From the NCBI GenBank assembly GCA_021904315.1, contig CM038915.1, positions 7,564,001 through 7,628,000 on the forward strand: DNA of 64,000 bases, read 5' to 3'. Position 1 is the first letter of the stretch; every line of letters starts with the position of its first letter. This DNA comes from Sphagnum magellanicum (lineage: Eukaryota > Streptophyta > Sphagnopsida > Sphagnales > Sphagnaceae). Below are positions 48,235 to 60,360 of this stretch, in pieces. Position numbers and translations under genes: made by a program. A model generated the notes under the pieces. That model did no database searches and was not told the DNA's origin. It was given only the letters and a program-made list of their open reading frames with translations.

Positions 48235-48415
48235 ATGAGCTTCCTCTTCAAGCCACCTTTTGTTGCAGCATTTAGGAATTTTTGTTTCTTTACAATGAAC
48301 TTCCTCTTCAAGCTGTCTTCTATTGCAACATCTCGGCCTTTCAATTTTTTGCGATGAGCTTCCTCTTCAAGCCATGTTTTGTTGCAACACCTTGGCCTCT
48401 CGGTTTTGTGTGTTC
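48235..48415 (+). repeat. 60-bp minisatellite, three copies
   Basis: ATGAGCTTCCTCTTCAAGCC at 48235 recurs at 48295 and 48354 with small changes. Each is followed by TTGTTGCA/ATTGCAACA and a CTCGGCCT or AGGAATT word. A partial earlier copy may start at 48179. It lies about 150 bp upstream of the Harbinger transposase frame and may be part of that element. Confidence 0.75.
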
Positions 48416-48569
48416 TTTTATTTGCTTTGCTTTCTTTCTTCTTTGAAATTACAATTGCATTTTCTTCTTCACTTTCACTTTATGTTTACGTTGTCATATC
48501 AAACTTCATGAAACCATTGAAGATTGTTCTTTTTGCTCAAATTTTCAACCTTTAATTTAAGCTCAGGAC

Positions 48570-49775
48570 TTGTTAAACCTTGGTCATCATGTGCATACAA
48601 AGCCTACATTTGAATCTACAAGTGAGATGGAGTCTTGCTCTTTATATGATGACATAAGAATTAATAAACTTATGCTTGAAAGGATGAACGCACTAATTCT
48701 ACATAGTTACAGACCATCGTGTGTTGCTAATTTTCTTTTGAGTCAAGATCTAGGTGACTAGGTGAAGGCTAGGTCAACAACTTGGTTTTTTCAGTATGAC
48801 AATAAGCAATGGATTGAGCATTTTCAAGTTAGTAGGCCTTTCGTGAGACAATTAATAGAGAAATTGAAGCACAAGATGGAGAAGAAAAAAGATACCAAAT
48901 ACAAATGTGTTGTTCTAGTGAACATCAAGGTGACATGTTCATTGTACAAGCTTGTGCATGTAGCTAAATATTTGCAATGTAGTGAACATTTCATAATTAG
49001 AAAGTCCACAATTCATTTGGTCTTGCACAAATTTGTAGATGCCATGAACAAAATTTTCAAAAACCAAGTTCGATGGGTTGAAGGAAATAATTTGTTGCAT
49101 GTGATGGAAGGCATCAAAGAGCTATCAAACTTGCCAAGTATCCAAGGGGCAATTGATGTTATGCAAATTCATATTCAAAAGCTAAAGGTCATTTTTGCAG
49201 GTGATTATTATACCTTCAAATCCAAGGCATATTCTATGCAATTGCAAGCAATTGTTGATCATAAGAAACGATTTTTGGACATTTTTGTTTGCATGCATGG
49301 TTCAATGAACAATTCAAAAATGTTGCGTTTACTTTCAATTTACCAAAAGGCTACACTAGGAGATCTTTTCCATGAAATTTTTTTGCATCATGGCATCAAA
49401 CCCTACATAATTGGGGATAAAGGATACCTACTGCTACCATGGCTAATGGTATTTCACAAACAAAATGCAATTTGACATTCTATGCTACAAGCATTGTACA
49501 ATAGACAATTATTTTGTACAAGAGTTGTAGTTGAAAATAATTTTGATATATTGAAGAAAACCTTCAAGGAACTGTTGATCAAATCAAACTTAAATGTCTT
49601 ATTCTTTCCAGATGTGGTTGTTTGTTGTTACATGCTCCATAACATGATTTTGAGTGATAAAGGTATTGACATTGACAAGTTGATGCTCCATTTGGAACCA
49701 GAAAATATGCTAAAGATTAATAAAAGGTGTGAGGAGGAAAGACTTTTGATCAAAGAGTATGAAATGATGAGGTGA
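48570..49775 (+). pseudogene. PIF/Harbinger transposase (HARBI1-type), nearly whole, two in-frame stops
   Basis: A single plus-strand frame of 402 codons is open apart from a TAG at 48759 and a TGA at 49473. It reads as a Harbinger (DDE_4) transposase. A helix-turn-helix part (FQVSRPFVRQLIEKL, then YLQCSEHFIIRKSTIHLVLH) precedes the catalytic core. The first aspartate is in IQGAIDVMQIHI, YTFKSKAYSMQLQAIVDHKK follows, and the final glutamate is in VVVENNFDILKKTF. The second catalytic position, normally GSxHD, reads GSMNNSK here, so the aspartate is lost. YIIGDKGYLLLPWLM and CCYMLHNMI are further family hallmarks. It is a dead but fairly young copy. Its presumed partner gene faces it at 50250-51000. 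Terminal repeats were not identified. Confidence 0.85.
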
Positions 49776-50249
49776 ATAAACCTGACGTGGAACCTATATT
49801 GCAAGGAGGCAAAATTTTTAAGATCAACCAACACACTGCAATTGAATAGTACTTAGGAAATCATAGACCAGTGTAGGATCATAGAAATATCATGTTTTGA
49901 ATTGTTGTAAACTATTGACATTGTTCTCAAAATTCTTAATGCCTATTATGTCTACAATGCATCTAATCAGCTGAAAATCAATGGAAATCAAATGAGCTAC
50001 CTCTTGTAAATTGGTATCAATTATTGCATTCATGCAGTCATTGTTGAACAATTTCCTTTTCCAATAAGTCACCCTCTAAATCTATTGAAGAATAATGTGC
50101 ATTATTTGGTGGCATCATTGTTTGGTCTTTGATGAACACATGACACATGGCAATGTTGAAATTGGATAACACATGTACCATGTGTTTGCTCATTTTGTGT
50201 GCTTTCTCTGGTTTTGAAATTGCTCAGTTGCTCCTTGAAATTATTGTCC

Positions 50250-51000
50250 TACATTTTTTAATGACACTCGTCAATTTCAAGTTGTAAAATGTTGGTGTTG
50301 TCCATTGCCCCCATCAATGCTTTAGTGTTTTTGTTTGTAGATTTGATAATTAGATAAAAAACATTATTGCATTTCCTCTTGACTTTAGTGTTGCATGTTG
50401 TAGGTGATGTAAGTATCATTGAAGTTAACGACAAAAGTTGATTGGTTGTTGTTTTGTTAGTTTCTTTTTGGGAGCGGTTTTGTTGATTCCTTAAACAAGT
50501 TGATGAAACTTGTAGCTTTTGCACCAACTTGAATGTTTGTATTTCAATTTGGGACATTGTCTTGTGACTAAAAGTCATCATTCTCATTGTGTGTCTCTTC
50601 TATAGGTGGTCTATAAAACTCCATCTCCTTAAGCATTCACATCTTGCATGTGGAAGGGAACATTGATGGCCTTTTCACTTTGAAATGCTTCAATGGCTTC
50701 GTCACACTCTTGATTGAAATGACGAGGTAAGTGGAACCTATTTTTCTCTTTAAAAAAGAATCCTTAGAAACAAGTATGATTTCTAATACCTTTGTGATAA
50801 TTCACCAGTTTTTTTGTAATCAGAATTAAGCACGTTTCACTTGTCCATGCACATCGTTTTGCTTTTTAGATTCTTGATTTTAGTCTTCTTATGCAATTCT
50901 TCAACAATTTTGTCCCATCATTACATAACATGTATCATTTGCAATCTTGGATCAATGAGTTCCTTCCGTGTTGCATGTTTTGCATGCTTGCAGGCAGTGA
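50250..51000 (-). pseudogene. Myb/SANT-like ORF1 partner of the first Harbinger element, decayed
   Basis: Readable minus-strand pieces, in order from high to low coordinate, are ACKHAKHATRKELIDPRLQ (near 50990), WDKIVEELHKKTKIKNLKSK, MCMDKWNVLNSDYKK (near 50840), HLPRHFNQECDEAIEAFQSE and INVPFHMQDVNA (50735-50635), then a Gln/Thr/Asn-rich tail to about 50250. This is the pattern of the trihelix/Myb-like DNA-binding protein that plant PIF/Harbinger elements carry as their second gene; it is needed for DNA binding and nuclear import of the transposase. Pieces lie in different frames with several stops, so it is broken. The two genes are convergent, with their 3' ends about 475 bp apart. Confidence 0.65.
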
Positions 51001-51294
51001 ATGTCGACACTTCATTATAGTCCCAATTACCATGGCATTGCTAAGGAATTAAAGTTTTTCCACTTGTACACCCAGTTTTTCCACCACTTCAATCACTTTT
51101 TCGACTAACAACCTACCTGTTTGAATGTGAAATTGAACCTACTCCTACCTATGAACTAGCCACTTGCAATTCTCCTTGACTATTTACATTTGTTTGTCTA
51201 CCTGCATGAGAATTTGTAGTTCATGCCTTCAAGTTTGTGCCAAAGTTAGAAGCCATGTCATTGTAAAACTTATTAATGATGGAGGACATAAAGT

Positions 51295-51480
51295 TTTTTC
51301 ACAGATGCAGAATTTCTTGGTGATGGAGGATGTAGAATTTTTTCATGGCCACGAAGTTTCTTGGTGATAGAAGATGTATAATTTTTTTCATGGCCGCAAA
51401 TTTTCTTGGTGATGAAACACACAAAATTCCTTGGCGAGGGAGGATGCAAACTTTTTTTGGCAATGGAAGATGTAGTTGTT
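51295..51480 (+). repeat. 45-bp minisatellite, three copies plus degenerate tail
   Basis: TTTCTTGGTGATGGAGGATG at 51312 recurs at 51357 and 51402 (exact 45-bp offsets), each preceded by ATGGCC(A/G)C. Two weaker copies follow (CCTTGGCGAGGGAGGATGCA at 51432 and TTGGCAATGGAAGATG at 51457). It lies just beyond the Harbinger ORF1 relic. Confidence 0.75.
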
Positions 51481-52667
51481 CAGGATTTGTGGGTTTTGGG
51501 ATGGAACAATAAGTTGTTAGATTTATCACACTAGTTTTCAAAATGTTAGTTTAATGCCACTAATAAAAACACAAATCTAAAAATTCATGAAAATTTGAAA
51601 ACTGCTCTTTAGTTTTAACATTTTGCTATCATCCAATGTTAAACCTTGTGTTAGCATGCCACATAACAAAACATGTCATCTATTCACCCACCAACAGAGC
51701 AATATGTGAACAATGTTACAAGAACTCTAATTTTACCATGTTAGTATTCGTAAGTGTGAACTTACCTTAAATATTGATAAATACAATTATTTTGAGCACC
51801 ATCCATTCACATGGATGGTTAATAAACCCCTCATAACCCCATCATTAGTCAAACAAGAATAAATGCATCTACACATGTCCTCATCTTTACAAGCAATTCT
51901 AAGTCTCATCTTTTCACATCAAAAATTTACAAATTCACTTACATCTAAATTTATTCAATCATTATTTGTCATCATCCTCAATAGATGTAAATTATAATAT
52001 AAGATTTTCATTACCATCAATTTGCACGACCATCATCTCAAACCCTCACCCCACACTTCCAAAACCCTTCCCCCATTACACAATGCCTTTTAGAATTGTC
52101 CTACATTGTCATAGATTTACATTAAAGTGACAAACATAGTGTGCTCCCTCTGACAAGAGGCAAAAACCTTTGGGTGAATAGGCTTTTAAACGTGCTCTTA
52201 TTTATAAATGATAATTAAGGCATTCATATGTTTCTCTAAACATATGTTACAAAATTTTAAACTTTTATATCTTGTTCATAACCAAATTTGGCTAAATCTT
52301 CCTACATTTGTTTAAACCTAACTTAACCAAAGTGGGCCTAAATGAGCCCACCCACTAGTGCATTGTTTTTCAAACTGAGTGGATGAAACTTGCAACGGGC
52401 TTTAAAAAAAAAATCTTAGATCACCGCCTATCCCCAATAGTCAATCCTACCTACTCCTCCTACGCACCCTCCCTCCCGTCCCCTCCCCTCTTACTTTACC
52501 CCTCATAGGTACCTATCTCCTTCCAACTACTTAACTTGCTTCTCCAACCTTAAAGTCAACCACCTTCTTGTTCCTCTTATTTTTCCTCTTTCTTTTTATT
52601 TTAGCCATGCACAACATCAATGTTCTTCTTCATTGCAACAATGCACAACTCACACAACTCCATCACT
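51481..52667. other. AT-rich intergenic stretch
   Basis: No recognisable coding content. 52430-52600 is a C/T-rich patch. No element boundary was found, although the outer end of the Harbinger element is expected somewhere near its start. Confidence 0.5.
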
Positions 52668-52823
52668 AGCAACAATATCCTATGTAGCAATTCGATCACC
52701 AACAATGGCCCACATAGTAATTCCATTGCCACCAATAGCAACACAAGCAACAATATCCTATGTAGCAATTCCATCACAAGTAGCAACCCACATAGTAGTT
52801 CCATTGCCACCAAACAGCAACGC
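52668..52823 (+). repeat. 78-bp tandem duplication
   Basis: AGCAACAATATCCTATGTAG at 52668 recurs at 52746, and the copies run in parallel through CCACATAGTA and TTCCATTGCCACCAA. The period is a multiple of three, so the plus-strand frame from 52620 shows a repeated Asn/Ser-rich 26-residue unit. Composition explains the open frame, and no gene is called. Confidence 0.75.
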
Positions 52824-54985
52824 AATCATTGTCGTTTCCTCCATCATCATTGCAACATCCTTGTTGAGGTAAATGCCCCCATCTTTTTCTTTTTTCTTTT
52901 CATTAAGTTTTGAATTTCAAAACACAATTGTGTGTGTGGTTTCAAGCAAGTTTGATAAGTGTGAAAAAAATTGATGGAAGAGGTTGATGCAAGATCTACC
53001 ATGCTTGGAAGAGGTAATTGTTTTTCCTTTTTTTTCTCTTTTTCTAAGGAGGGGTGAGCATGCTATGTCTGTATAGGAATCATCATTGTTATAGGACATA
53101 ATTCTTTTTCTTTTTCTTTTTCTTTCATTCTTTTTTTGTGTTAATTTTTTTTTGGTGTGTTTTTTTTATAAGAAATCATATCTTATTTCATCTTTTTTTT
53201 GGGTTTCTTCTTCTATTTTTTGGTGCTAGTGTTTTTTTTTTGTGTGCATGTTTCTTTTACTTTTTCCTTTCTATTTTTAATAGTTTTTTGTCTTATTGTT
53301 TTGGTCTTTCTTTTCTTTTCTTTCTCCTCCTCCCCCCCCCCCTCCCCCCTCTTTCCCTTTTTCTTGTGTTTTTTTCTACAACACCTTGATCTCGTGTGTT
53401 GTTGTTGTTAACCAAAAAGACCAATAAAGGTGCTAGCCTAGCTTGCACCTTTTTAAAAATTCTCATTGATGCACCGTTTCCCATGTATATATAATACAAT
53501 TCCATAAAAAATAATGCAAATTGCCTTTCAACAAAGTGAATGTTACAAGTTATAACACAATCCATTCGATTTAAAAGCATTATCACGTCAAACCAAAGTA
53601 CAAATTTTTTTAATTTTAAAAATGTGTTGTGTGTGGACTTCAATTTTTTAGAAAAGCCTTAAACACGATTTGAGTTTTCAAATGTTTCATTGACCAAGTT
53701 ATTTGTTAGAGAAAAAAACAATGTTAAGTTTGACATTTGTCACATGAAACATCAATCAACCTTATCATATAAAAATAAACCTCAAAAGTATTATAAAATT
53801 AATTTACAAAATAAATGAATTTTTTCATCCATATTAAATGAAATTCCATATCATGCATTGTTATCCATAATGGATGTAATTTATATATCATTTTTCTTTT
53901 TTTTTATGAATTTCATCTGTTTTATCTATAATGGATATAATGTATCCATCATTGTCCACTTTTGATCCATAATGAATGAACTTCATCCATCAACTTCCAT
54001 TTTCATTCATAGTGAATATTTTAGATGTTTAAATATATGTTTTGAGTGGAAGGCTTTATGGAAGCTTCCACGACGGAACTCCTTGAACAATTGCAAATAA
54101 AATAATGCAATTTTATCAACTCTAATGTAAGGCACAACTTTGCATCACAAACGTTATCCATTATTGTGTCTTTGTTCATGTTCACATTTTTCACACTATA
54201 AATGAACTCTTTTGAAATGCACATGTGTATTGTCATTCTTTTATTCATTTTTATCAAAGTTCATGCATGGGTGGGTTTTTGTTTGGGCCTATCATGGCTA
54301 TCACAACAATTTATATAAACATTTGAGTCTAAATGACCAGCAACATGACAAGCATAAACGCAATGAGGAGAGAAGCAACATGCCTATGGAACGAAAGAGG
54401 GGAAGAGCAATGGAACACCACAACAACCGGAATTGGGGAGTAGGGCAACATGACAATGGATAATACAAGTGAAGGGTGCACAAGGTGGAGGGAGAGATGG
54501 GAAGAATTGGGGCTAGTGGCATGACCTCTTGTGGTGTTAATAATAGGATAGAATTGGAGGTTTAGATAGTAGACACTACCCATTGAATGTGTTGCATTTA
54601 ACCTAGGACTCCATGATCATAAATCAAGTATGCAATGTGAATTGTGGTTTTCAAATAGGATTAGTTTGTTATTTGTGCGCATGTGGGCCATGTAGTAGGC
54701 AGTGATTATTCATTGACAAATCTTGTTTCTTTTTCCAAAAACATTGGGATTTTTTTTGTTTTTTAAAAGGGTAAAAATTATTATTTTTCATTTTTTAGGA
54801 TTTAAAAAAAAAAATGGAAGGAAAAAAACCTGATGGTAGGTTAATATTTTTCATGATAAGAGACAATTTTGCCATGTTAAATTTGGGTGGAGGTATTACA
54901 AATTATGAGATTAAAAAGGAAATTGTAAAATTGGATAGGCAAGATTTTACGTAGGCAAAAAAATTGATTTGGACATGGAAATTAA
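52824..54985. other. AT-rich intergenic stretch with pyrimidine tracts
   Basis: 53030-53380 is T-rich with a C/T tract (53320-53370). 53820-54010 repeats the near-palindrome TCCATAATGGATG in diverged forms. No gene recognised. Confidence 0.5.
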
Positions 54986-54989
54986 TAAA

Positions 54990-55130
54990 AGTGTAGACCA
55001 CCCCTCAGCCATGGGCCTTATCAGAATAAGGGCCCATGTGAGGTGGGACCAATTGTGGGCCTGATTCTGGTAAAACCCTGCAGCCAAGGGCTTCACTGAT
55101 GAGCATAAGGACCTCATGCGTTCTCCTGAG
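54990..55130 (+). repeat. Dispersed repeat unit related to 26255-26390, with a small hairpin
   Basis: GGGCCTTATCAGAATAAGGGCCC (two arms of about 8 bases) forms a hairpin at about 55014-55036. GGCCTGATTCTGGTAAAACC and CCAAGGGCTTCAC follow, resembling the tandem pair upstream of the SPL gene. The family type is unknown. Confidence 0.4.
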
Positions 55131-56083
55131 GTTCAGGAACACCCTTGGGTGCTCCTCCCTCGGGAGAGAACACACTCGTATGGGAACCTCCCCTTCCCTG
55201 CAACAAAATCCAACACAACATGCATTCTCACATAACACAAAGCTCTTGCATAACTACACATTTCACTCCTTGGCTTTGTTTTGATATTTGAGAGAGAATT
55301 GCTTGGCAGAATGGGCCTTTGGTTCCATGAAGGTCTGCTGGCAACTCTAAAGCAAAAAAAGGGATGATACATTGTAGCATTTTCCTACATTCAGAATCAC
55401 GATATGAAAAAAAAGATTGTTTATTGACTATCTAATTGCAATTCCAATCAGTTTCTAGTTCCAGCTCAGGAGACCCATTGTGTAATCCAGTTGCAGATCT
55501 GGTTCCCAGATCCAGTTTGGGTAAGAGCATCTCCACCACTACTGTACCATTTATCGAGCTATTAATTAATTAATTAATTATCGGCTGTTTCTAATAGCAT
55601 TTTAAAACCAGCTGCCAACCAAACATAATTTATCAACATCATCACTTGTCACTTGCAAACCTTCACATTAAGTGAATAACATGAGAAAATGCCTTGTGTT
55701 GGTGATGCTCGATTGGGCTACGTGTCAAACTTGCGTTTCTTTCTCATGTTTTCTTGTTTCTTTGCAGCTGGGTTTTAGTAAAACTATAGCAAACAAATTT
55801 TTGCACTTGGAACTAGGTTTTAATAGGTTTTAACATTCTTGGGACTTGGTTGCAATGGAAGTTTGGCATCAACATCTACATGCAATCATGTAAGCTAAGA
55901 AGCTTGAAGATGACAATGGTCCAATGAATTGTTCATGCAAATGTTGTTAATGCATGTGGAAAATGCACCTAGACAATAACATGGTGGTTCTTTGCTAGGA
56001 TGTTGAGCAAATTTTGATTGTTAACAACATCTAAGCGAGTCACAAATTTGGAAGTATTATTTTTCTTTGTTACTTGTCTATGT
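55131..56083. other. Intergenic stretch upstream of the second Harbinger element
   Basis: No intact gene. A (TTAA)-type run lies at 55561-55580. The 5' part of the transposase gene and the element's left end are expected within the last few hundred bases but could not be defined. Confidence 0.4.
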
Positions 56084-57003
56084 GATCGGTTTTTCCGTAA
56101 GAGATACAAGATGAGACACGAACTTCTTTACAAAATTTTGAATGTTGTTTATGCTCACAATTCTTATTTTGTGCAATGAAAGGACACATGTGGACACTTG
56201 GGCCTTTCTTCCATCCAAAAATACACATCTTTGCAAATGCTTGCATATGGCATTGCACCAAATGCCATTGACAAATATTGTTGTTTGGTGAAAACCATCA
56301 CCACCAAATGCATGAAGTGTTTTGTCAAAGCAATTCACAAGGTTTTTGAACAATAGGACTTGTGACAACCATAATGTGTTGATTTGGAGAAACTATTTAG
56401 AATCAATGTGGACCACAATTTCCTTAGGATGTTTGTGTCACAGGATTATATGCACTACATATGGAAAAATTGCCCCGTTACTTGGCAAAGGTAGTTCATA
56501 GACAAGGATAAACAAAATCTATTATTTTAGAAATAATTATTGATCAATTGTTGTGAATACAACATGTTTATTTTGGTTGCTTGGATGCAACACTAATCTA
56601 AATGTGTTTGACCAATCCCTTTGGTTGCAAATTTCTTGTAAGGTCCAACGAATGATGTCAACTTCATAGTGAATGCAATAATTTATGAATAAATCTATCT
56701 ACTTGTTGATGGGATTTATTATCCAAGGTGGTTGATCTTTCTTCAAACAATCCACGAACCATAAGGAGGGAAACAAAAACATTTTGCAAAATGTCAAGAT
56801 AACACGTGGAAGGATTTTGAATGTTGCTTTGTGGTTCTCGAAACCAAATTTCAAGTTATTGCAAATCTTAGTAGATAAAGGAATAAAGAGGTGATAGTAG
56901 ATGTGTTGATGGCATGTGTGGTGTTTTGCAACATGATCATTGAAAATGAAGGTCAAAATTTAGACATGGCTTGGCATGACCACAATCTTTTACAATTTAA
57001 AAG
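56084..57003 (+). pseudogene. PIF/Harbinger transposase, ALP1-like group, strongly decayed
   Basis: The plus strand reads DRFFRKRYKMRHELLYKIL from 56084, then LQMLAYGIAPNAIDKY and KCMKCFVKAIHKVFE (one stop between). QDYMHYIWKNCPVTWQ near 56440-56490 follows and retains the first catalytic aspartate (family pattern SIDCMHWxWKNCP). Later pieces are VNFIVNAIIYE, LVDGIYYPRWLIFLQTI, KHFAKCQDNTWKDFECCFVV (the catalytic glutamate is in the last block) and CVVFCNMIIENEGQ. These are the ordered blocks of the plant Harbinger transposases related to host ALP1. At least six stops or frame changes break it. It is clearly older than the copy at 48.6 kb and from a different lineage. Confidence 0.75.
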
Positions 57004-57229
57004 AAATCTCACATTTGAATTTTCATGAATGGCACAAATGCCATAGAAGACAATGATGCTCGTTTTAAATTCCAACATGACCTCTTTGAACACAACTTGC
57101 ATTGAAATAAAAATATTTTTTTTACAAGCTTGAATGTTTCAATGCCTCTAGGTTCAAATTCTATCCAAGCACACAATCTGTTTTTTTTCTATGTGTGTGG
57201 TCTCTACAAGGCTCAAGATTGTAGCAATG

Positions 57230-58040
57230 TTCAGGGTGTTTGGAGTTGTGGTTAAAACTTATGTGTTTATTTTCAAGCCTAATTGAAATTTTTGGAATTC
57301 TTCATGCCTTTGTAGTTTTAAATATTCTCACATGTCGTCTAAAACCAATTGATTTTAAAGCATGATGAACAACACCATGGTTGTTTGTTTTTTCAAGATG
57401 GCAATTTCCTTCAAGGTTGTTGAAGCCATGTTTGCAATTGTTTACACTTGAGCTTTAACAACAAAGTCTTTGAACTTGTTCATTTTTTCAACCTCCTTTG
57501 CAACTTTCAAACCCTAGGGCCTTTGGTGTGTGATTTGTAGGGAGTTTAGATTTCCATCTTGGGAAGTATTTTTACTTCACCCACATATTCTAATTTTTTT
57601 CATTTCACAAGCAACATTTTGTGCACATCTTCTTGCATGTTTGCCCATTGCAATGTCTTTGAAAGGAATTAAATTTAGTTTACGAATGTGAAAGATTAAT
57701 TTTTTGGGTGTTTGTTTTTGTAAAGTTCCAAGGCCTTTTGTAATGTATTTTTTTTCATGTGTTTATAGATTCATTCAAAATGATGATAGACCCATGGCAA
57801 CCCACAACCTTGGAAATGTCGTGTTTAATCACGTCCCATTTTGTCTCCAAGCTTTTTATTGGACTTTTTGTGCATGTTGGAGGTCAATTGTTGTTGTAGT
57901 GTTGTTATACCCTTTCTCAAAACATCATTGATTTTCATCCATTTTCAATCCCAAGGTCTTGTGAAACATGGATATAGGACTTGCAAAACTAGTGATCTTC
58001 TTTAGTAATAAAATTCTTCTTTACTTTATTTTGTATTTGT
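57230..58040 (-). pseudogene. Myb/trihelix plus NAM-associated-type ORF1 partner, decayed
   Basis: On the minus strand, from about 58035 downwards: KKNFITKED, then FCKSYIHVSQDLGIENG (Myb-like pattern LCKSW.HVS.DP..GN); KSLETKWDVIKHDISKVVGC with HGSIIILNESI (about 57870-57770); and KEVEKMNKFKDFVVKAQ followed by TIANMASTTLKEIAILKKQT and MVLFIM (about 57500-57370). The last is the NAM-associated C-terminal pattern. This is the usual second protein of ALP1-like Harbinger elements. It is broken by several stops and frame changes. It faces the transposase relic tail to tail, the same arrangement as in the 48-51 kb element. Confidence 0.65.
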
Positions 58041-59880
58041 TGTTGCAAGAGGCACATTATTTGTTGCAAGAAATGCACAAAGTTCTAGAGGTTGGAAAAA
58101 TGCATTGACAAAGTTGTGTGATGCCATTGCTTTTTCCTTTTGATGTTAAAAATGGTCAAATATTGATCATGATGAATTTCAGTATCTTGTGCAAAAGTGT
58201 TGGCATAAAACAAAAAATTCACGAGGTTTGCAAACCTTATTCTAGGTGGAGGCATTGGTGGGGTTTTAATTTTTGGGTTTTTTTTCCCTCACATGGGAGT
58301 TTACCACTGGTGTTTATTGTGTTCTTTTGGAGATGTTCCAAGGGTGCAAGTACGTAAATAGGATCCAATGGGATTACAAAAGGATTGTGAATCCTTTTTA
58401 ATTTTTTTTCATTTTTTCATATGAAATAATTTGTGAATGAAATCTTTTGCAACTTGTTATTAAAAATACATATAGTCTTCCCAATAGATCACATGGTTTT
58501 TGTTAATATATTTTTAATAAATATGAATTTTTCAAAGTGTGTAAATGTTGTCAGATTATGCATTTTTTTTTGAAAATTTATCATAATTTTGAATCATACC
58601 AAAATATGTTAACTACTTTAGTTTTTTGTTTCTTATATCATAAGCTACAACTTTCTTTTGTATGTCATGCACATTACACCCCATTTACATGTGGTAAAAG
58701 ACTTTTGAAATTTGAAATTTTTGAAATACTTTGAATTTTTAAATTTTCATATCTTTTTAATTTTGAGTGTTTTTTGAAATTGGGTAATAGGTTACTATCA
58801 TCTAAAATTTTTTACCATCAAAATTATGTTATTACAATAGTCATTTGCTTAATCATTTGTAAAAAAAAACATAATCTAAAGCAACATTTATTCAAGTTCA
58901 AACATCATTTTTAAAAACCAAAACCCAAAATTTAATTTAATGAATTTTTAATTTTAATTCCTCAACATTCATGTTAGTCATTTAACACAATATGGAATGA
59001 TTAACATAACTTTAAAATGTCAAGAAAAAAAATATGTAAAAAATTTCACATTTTTCACCAATATCTAACATGGTTTTTGGCTCTTATTTTTATATTCACA
59101 CCCCCAAAAGCCATATTGCATAGTCTAGTTCCAATAGAAATATTGTAGCATAATCTTGTAGCATAGTTTAATTCCAACAATAAATTGATCCTCTTGATTT
59201 TTATTTTTAAAAACTAAAGATTAATTTAAGTTTAGCAACCCAATAGTAGACATAGAACTAGTTTGAAAACTTATATGGAACTTGGAACTCGTCAACACCA
59301 TTTTGACCATGGTAACAATGTAGGTGTTAATAATGTAGGTGTTGATTCACCCAAGGCTATTTTTATGCAAGGTAGTTGGTAAGTACTTATTCTAATTTTT
59401 ATGTAAACATTATAAAAAAATCAAAATGTTGTTTTAATTTTAGGTTTTCAAATCTACTGATAATCATGATTGGTCATTTACTTGTTGGTACTAACAAAAT
59501 TTTGGTGTGCAAATATTTAGTTTCTATTGGTTTTTTTCAACATCATTTCTGCGTATTTATTGACACAAAATCAATGCTCCTAAAAACACCTAAACTTGCA
59601 AAAAGTGATACACAAAAAAAATCACGAGCATTACTAAAATTCTTGGTTTTTAAAATGGTCCAAGAGATTGGTTCTTTTGGATTAATAAACATGTCCATTT
59701 TGACTAAAGGTTCTAAAGATGTATTTTTTGACTAATCAACTTGACTAACATAACAAATTTGACAAGTACATTTAGTCAAGTTGGACAACCCTAATCAAAC
59801 GAGACATCTTGTCAAATTGAACTTAAAAAATTGACATCATTAGTCAAAATGATCAATATTTTTTAGTAAATAAGACATCT
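58041..59880. other. AT-rich intergenic stretch
   Basis: Strongly AT-rich; the open frame of 119 codons at 59376-59735 has no recognisable motif. Nothing else seen. Confidence 0.5.
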
Positions 59881-60225
59881 TATGCCTATTACATGCCTAC
59901 CTCATATTTCTCACCTCCCACCTACAATTTTACAACCTATCTATATACTGACCCACCCTCCTACATATTATTTACCTACCTACTACCTACCTTTTATAAC
60001 CTACTACCTACCTACCTATCCACCCACCTACCCACTTACTTACTACCTGCCTCCCTCCCTACATATCCATCCACATATTTACATACATGTACTACCTACC
60101 CACCCACCTACCTACATGCATACCACCTACCTTGCCACCTACCCACCCACCTATCTACTAATTATTACTTATCTATTTACCCACCCACCCACCTACCTTT
60201 TATAACCTACCTACCTAACTCATAG
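59881..60225 (+). repeat. Degenerate (ACCT)n simple-repeat array
   Basis: CCTACCTACC / CCACCCACC words dominate for about 340 bp. A second short patch lies at 61256-61305. The two overlapping Pro/Tyr/Thr-rich open frames here simply translate the repeat. Confidence 0.85.
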
Positions 60226-60287
60226 TCTCGTAATGTGTTCAAATAAACATGCGAAATAAAAAACTTGAAAAAAGTTGAACACCTTTT

Positions 60288-60360
60288 GATGATTTGGTCG
60301 AGTGGTTAAGAACTTTGTTTATAATTGGGGAGGTCAAGGGTTCAATTCCTACTACTTATA
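60288..60360 (+). mobile_element. tRNA-derived SINE-like promoter unit
   Basis: An A-box (TGGTCGAGTGGTTAAG, 60295-60310) and a B-box (GGTTCAATTCC, 60339-60349) are spaced 44 bp apart as in a tRNA gene. The presumed acceptor and T stems do not pair, so it is not a working tRNA. It resembles the head of a tRNA-derived SINE. The body and tail could not be delimited. Confidence 0.5.

Noticed and set aside
48235-51480. CRISPR-like arrays at 48.2 and 51.3 kb
   Set aside because: These are head-to-tail minisatellites with no unique spacers, in plant nuclear DNA.
52620-52913. Asn/Ser-rich 97-codon open frame with a repeated 26-residue unit
   Set aside because: The repeat is a DNA tandem duplication with a period divisible by three in low-complexity sequence; a second frame is open as well.
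59882-60225. Two overlapping 107-110 codon frames rich in Pro, Tyr and Thr
   Set aside because: They translate an ACCT simple-repeat array in two frames; no gene-like feature.
60288-60360. Functional tRNA gene
   Set aside because: A- and B-boxes are present, but acceptor and T stems do not pair and there is no clear anticodon arm.
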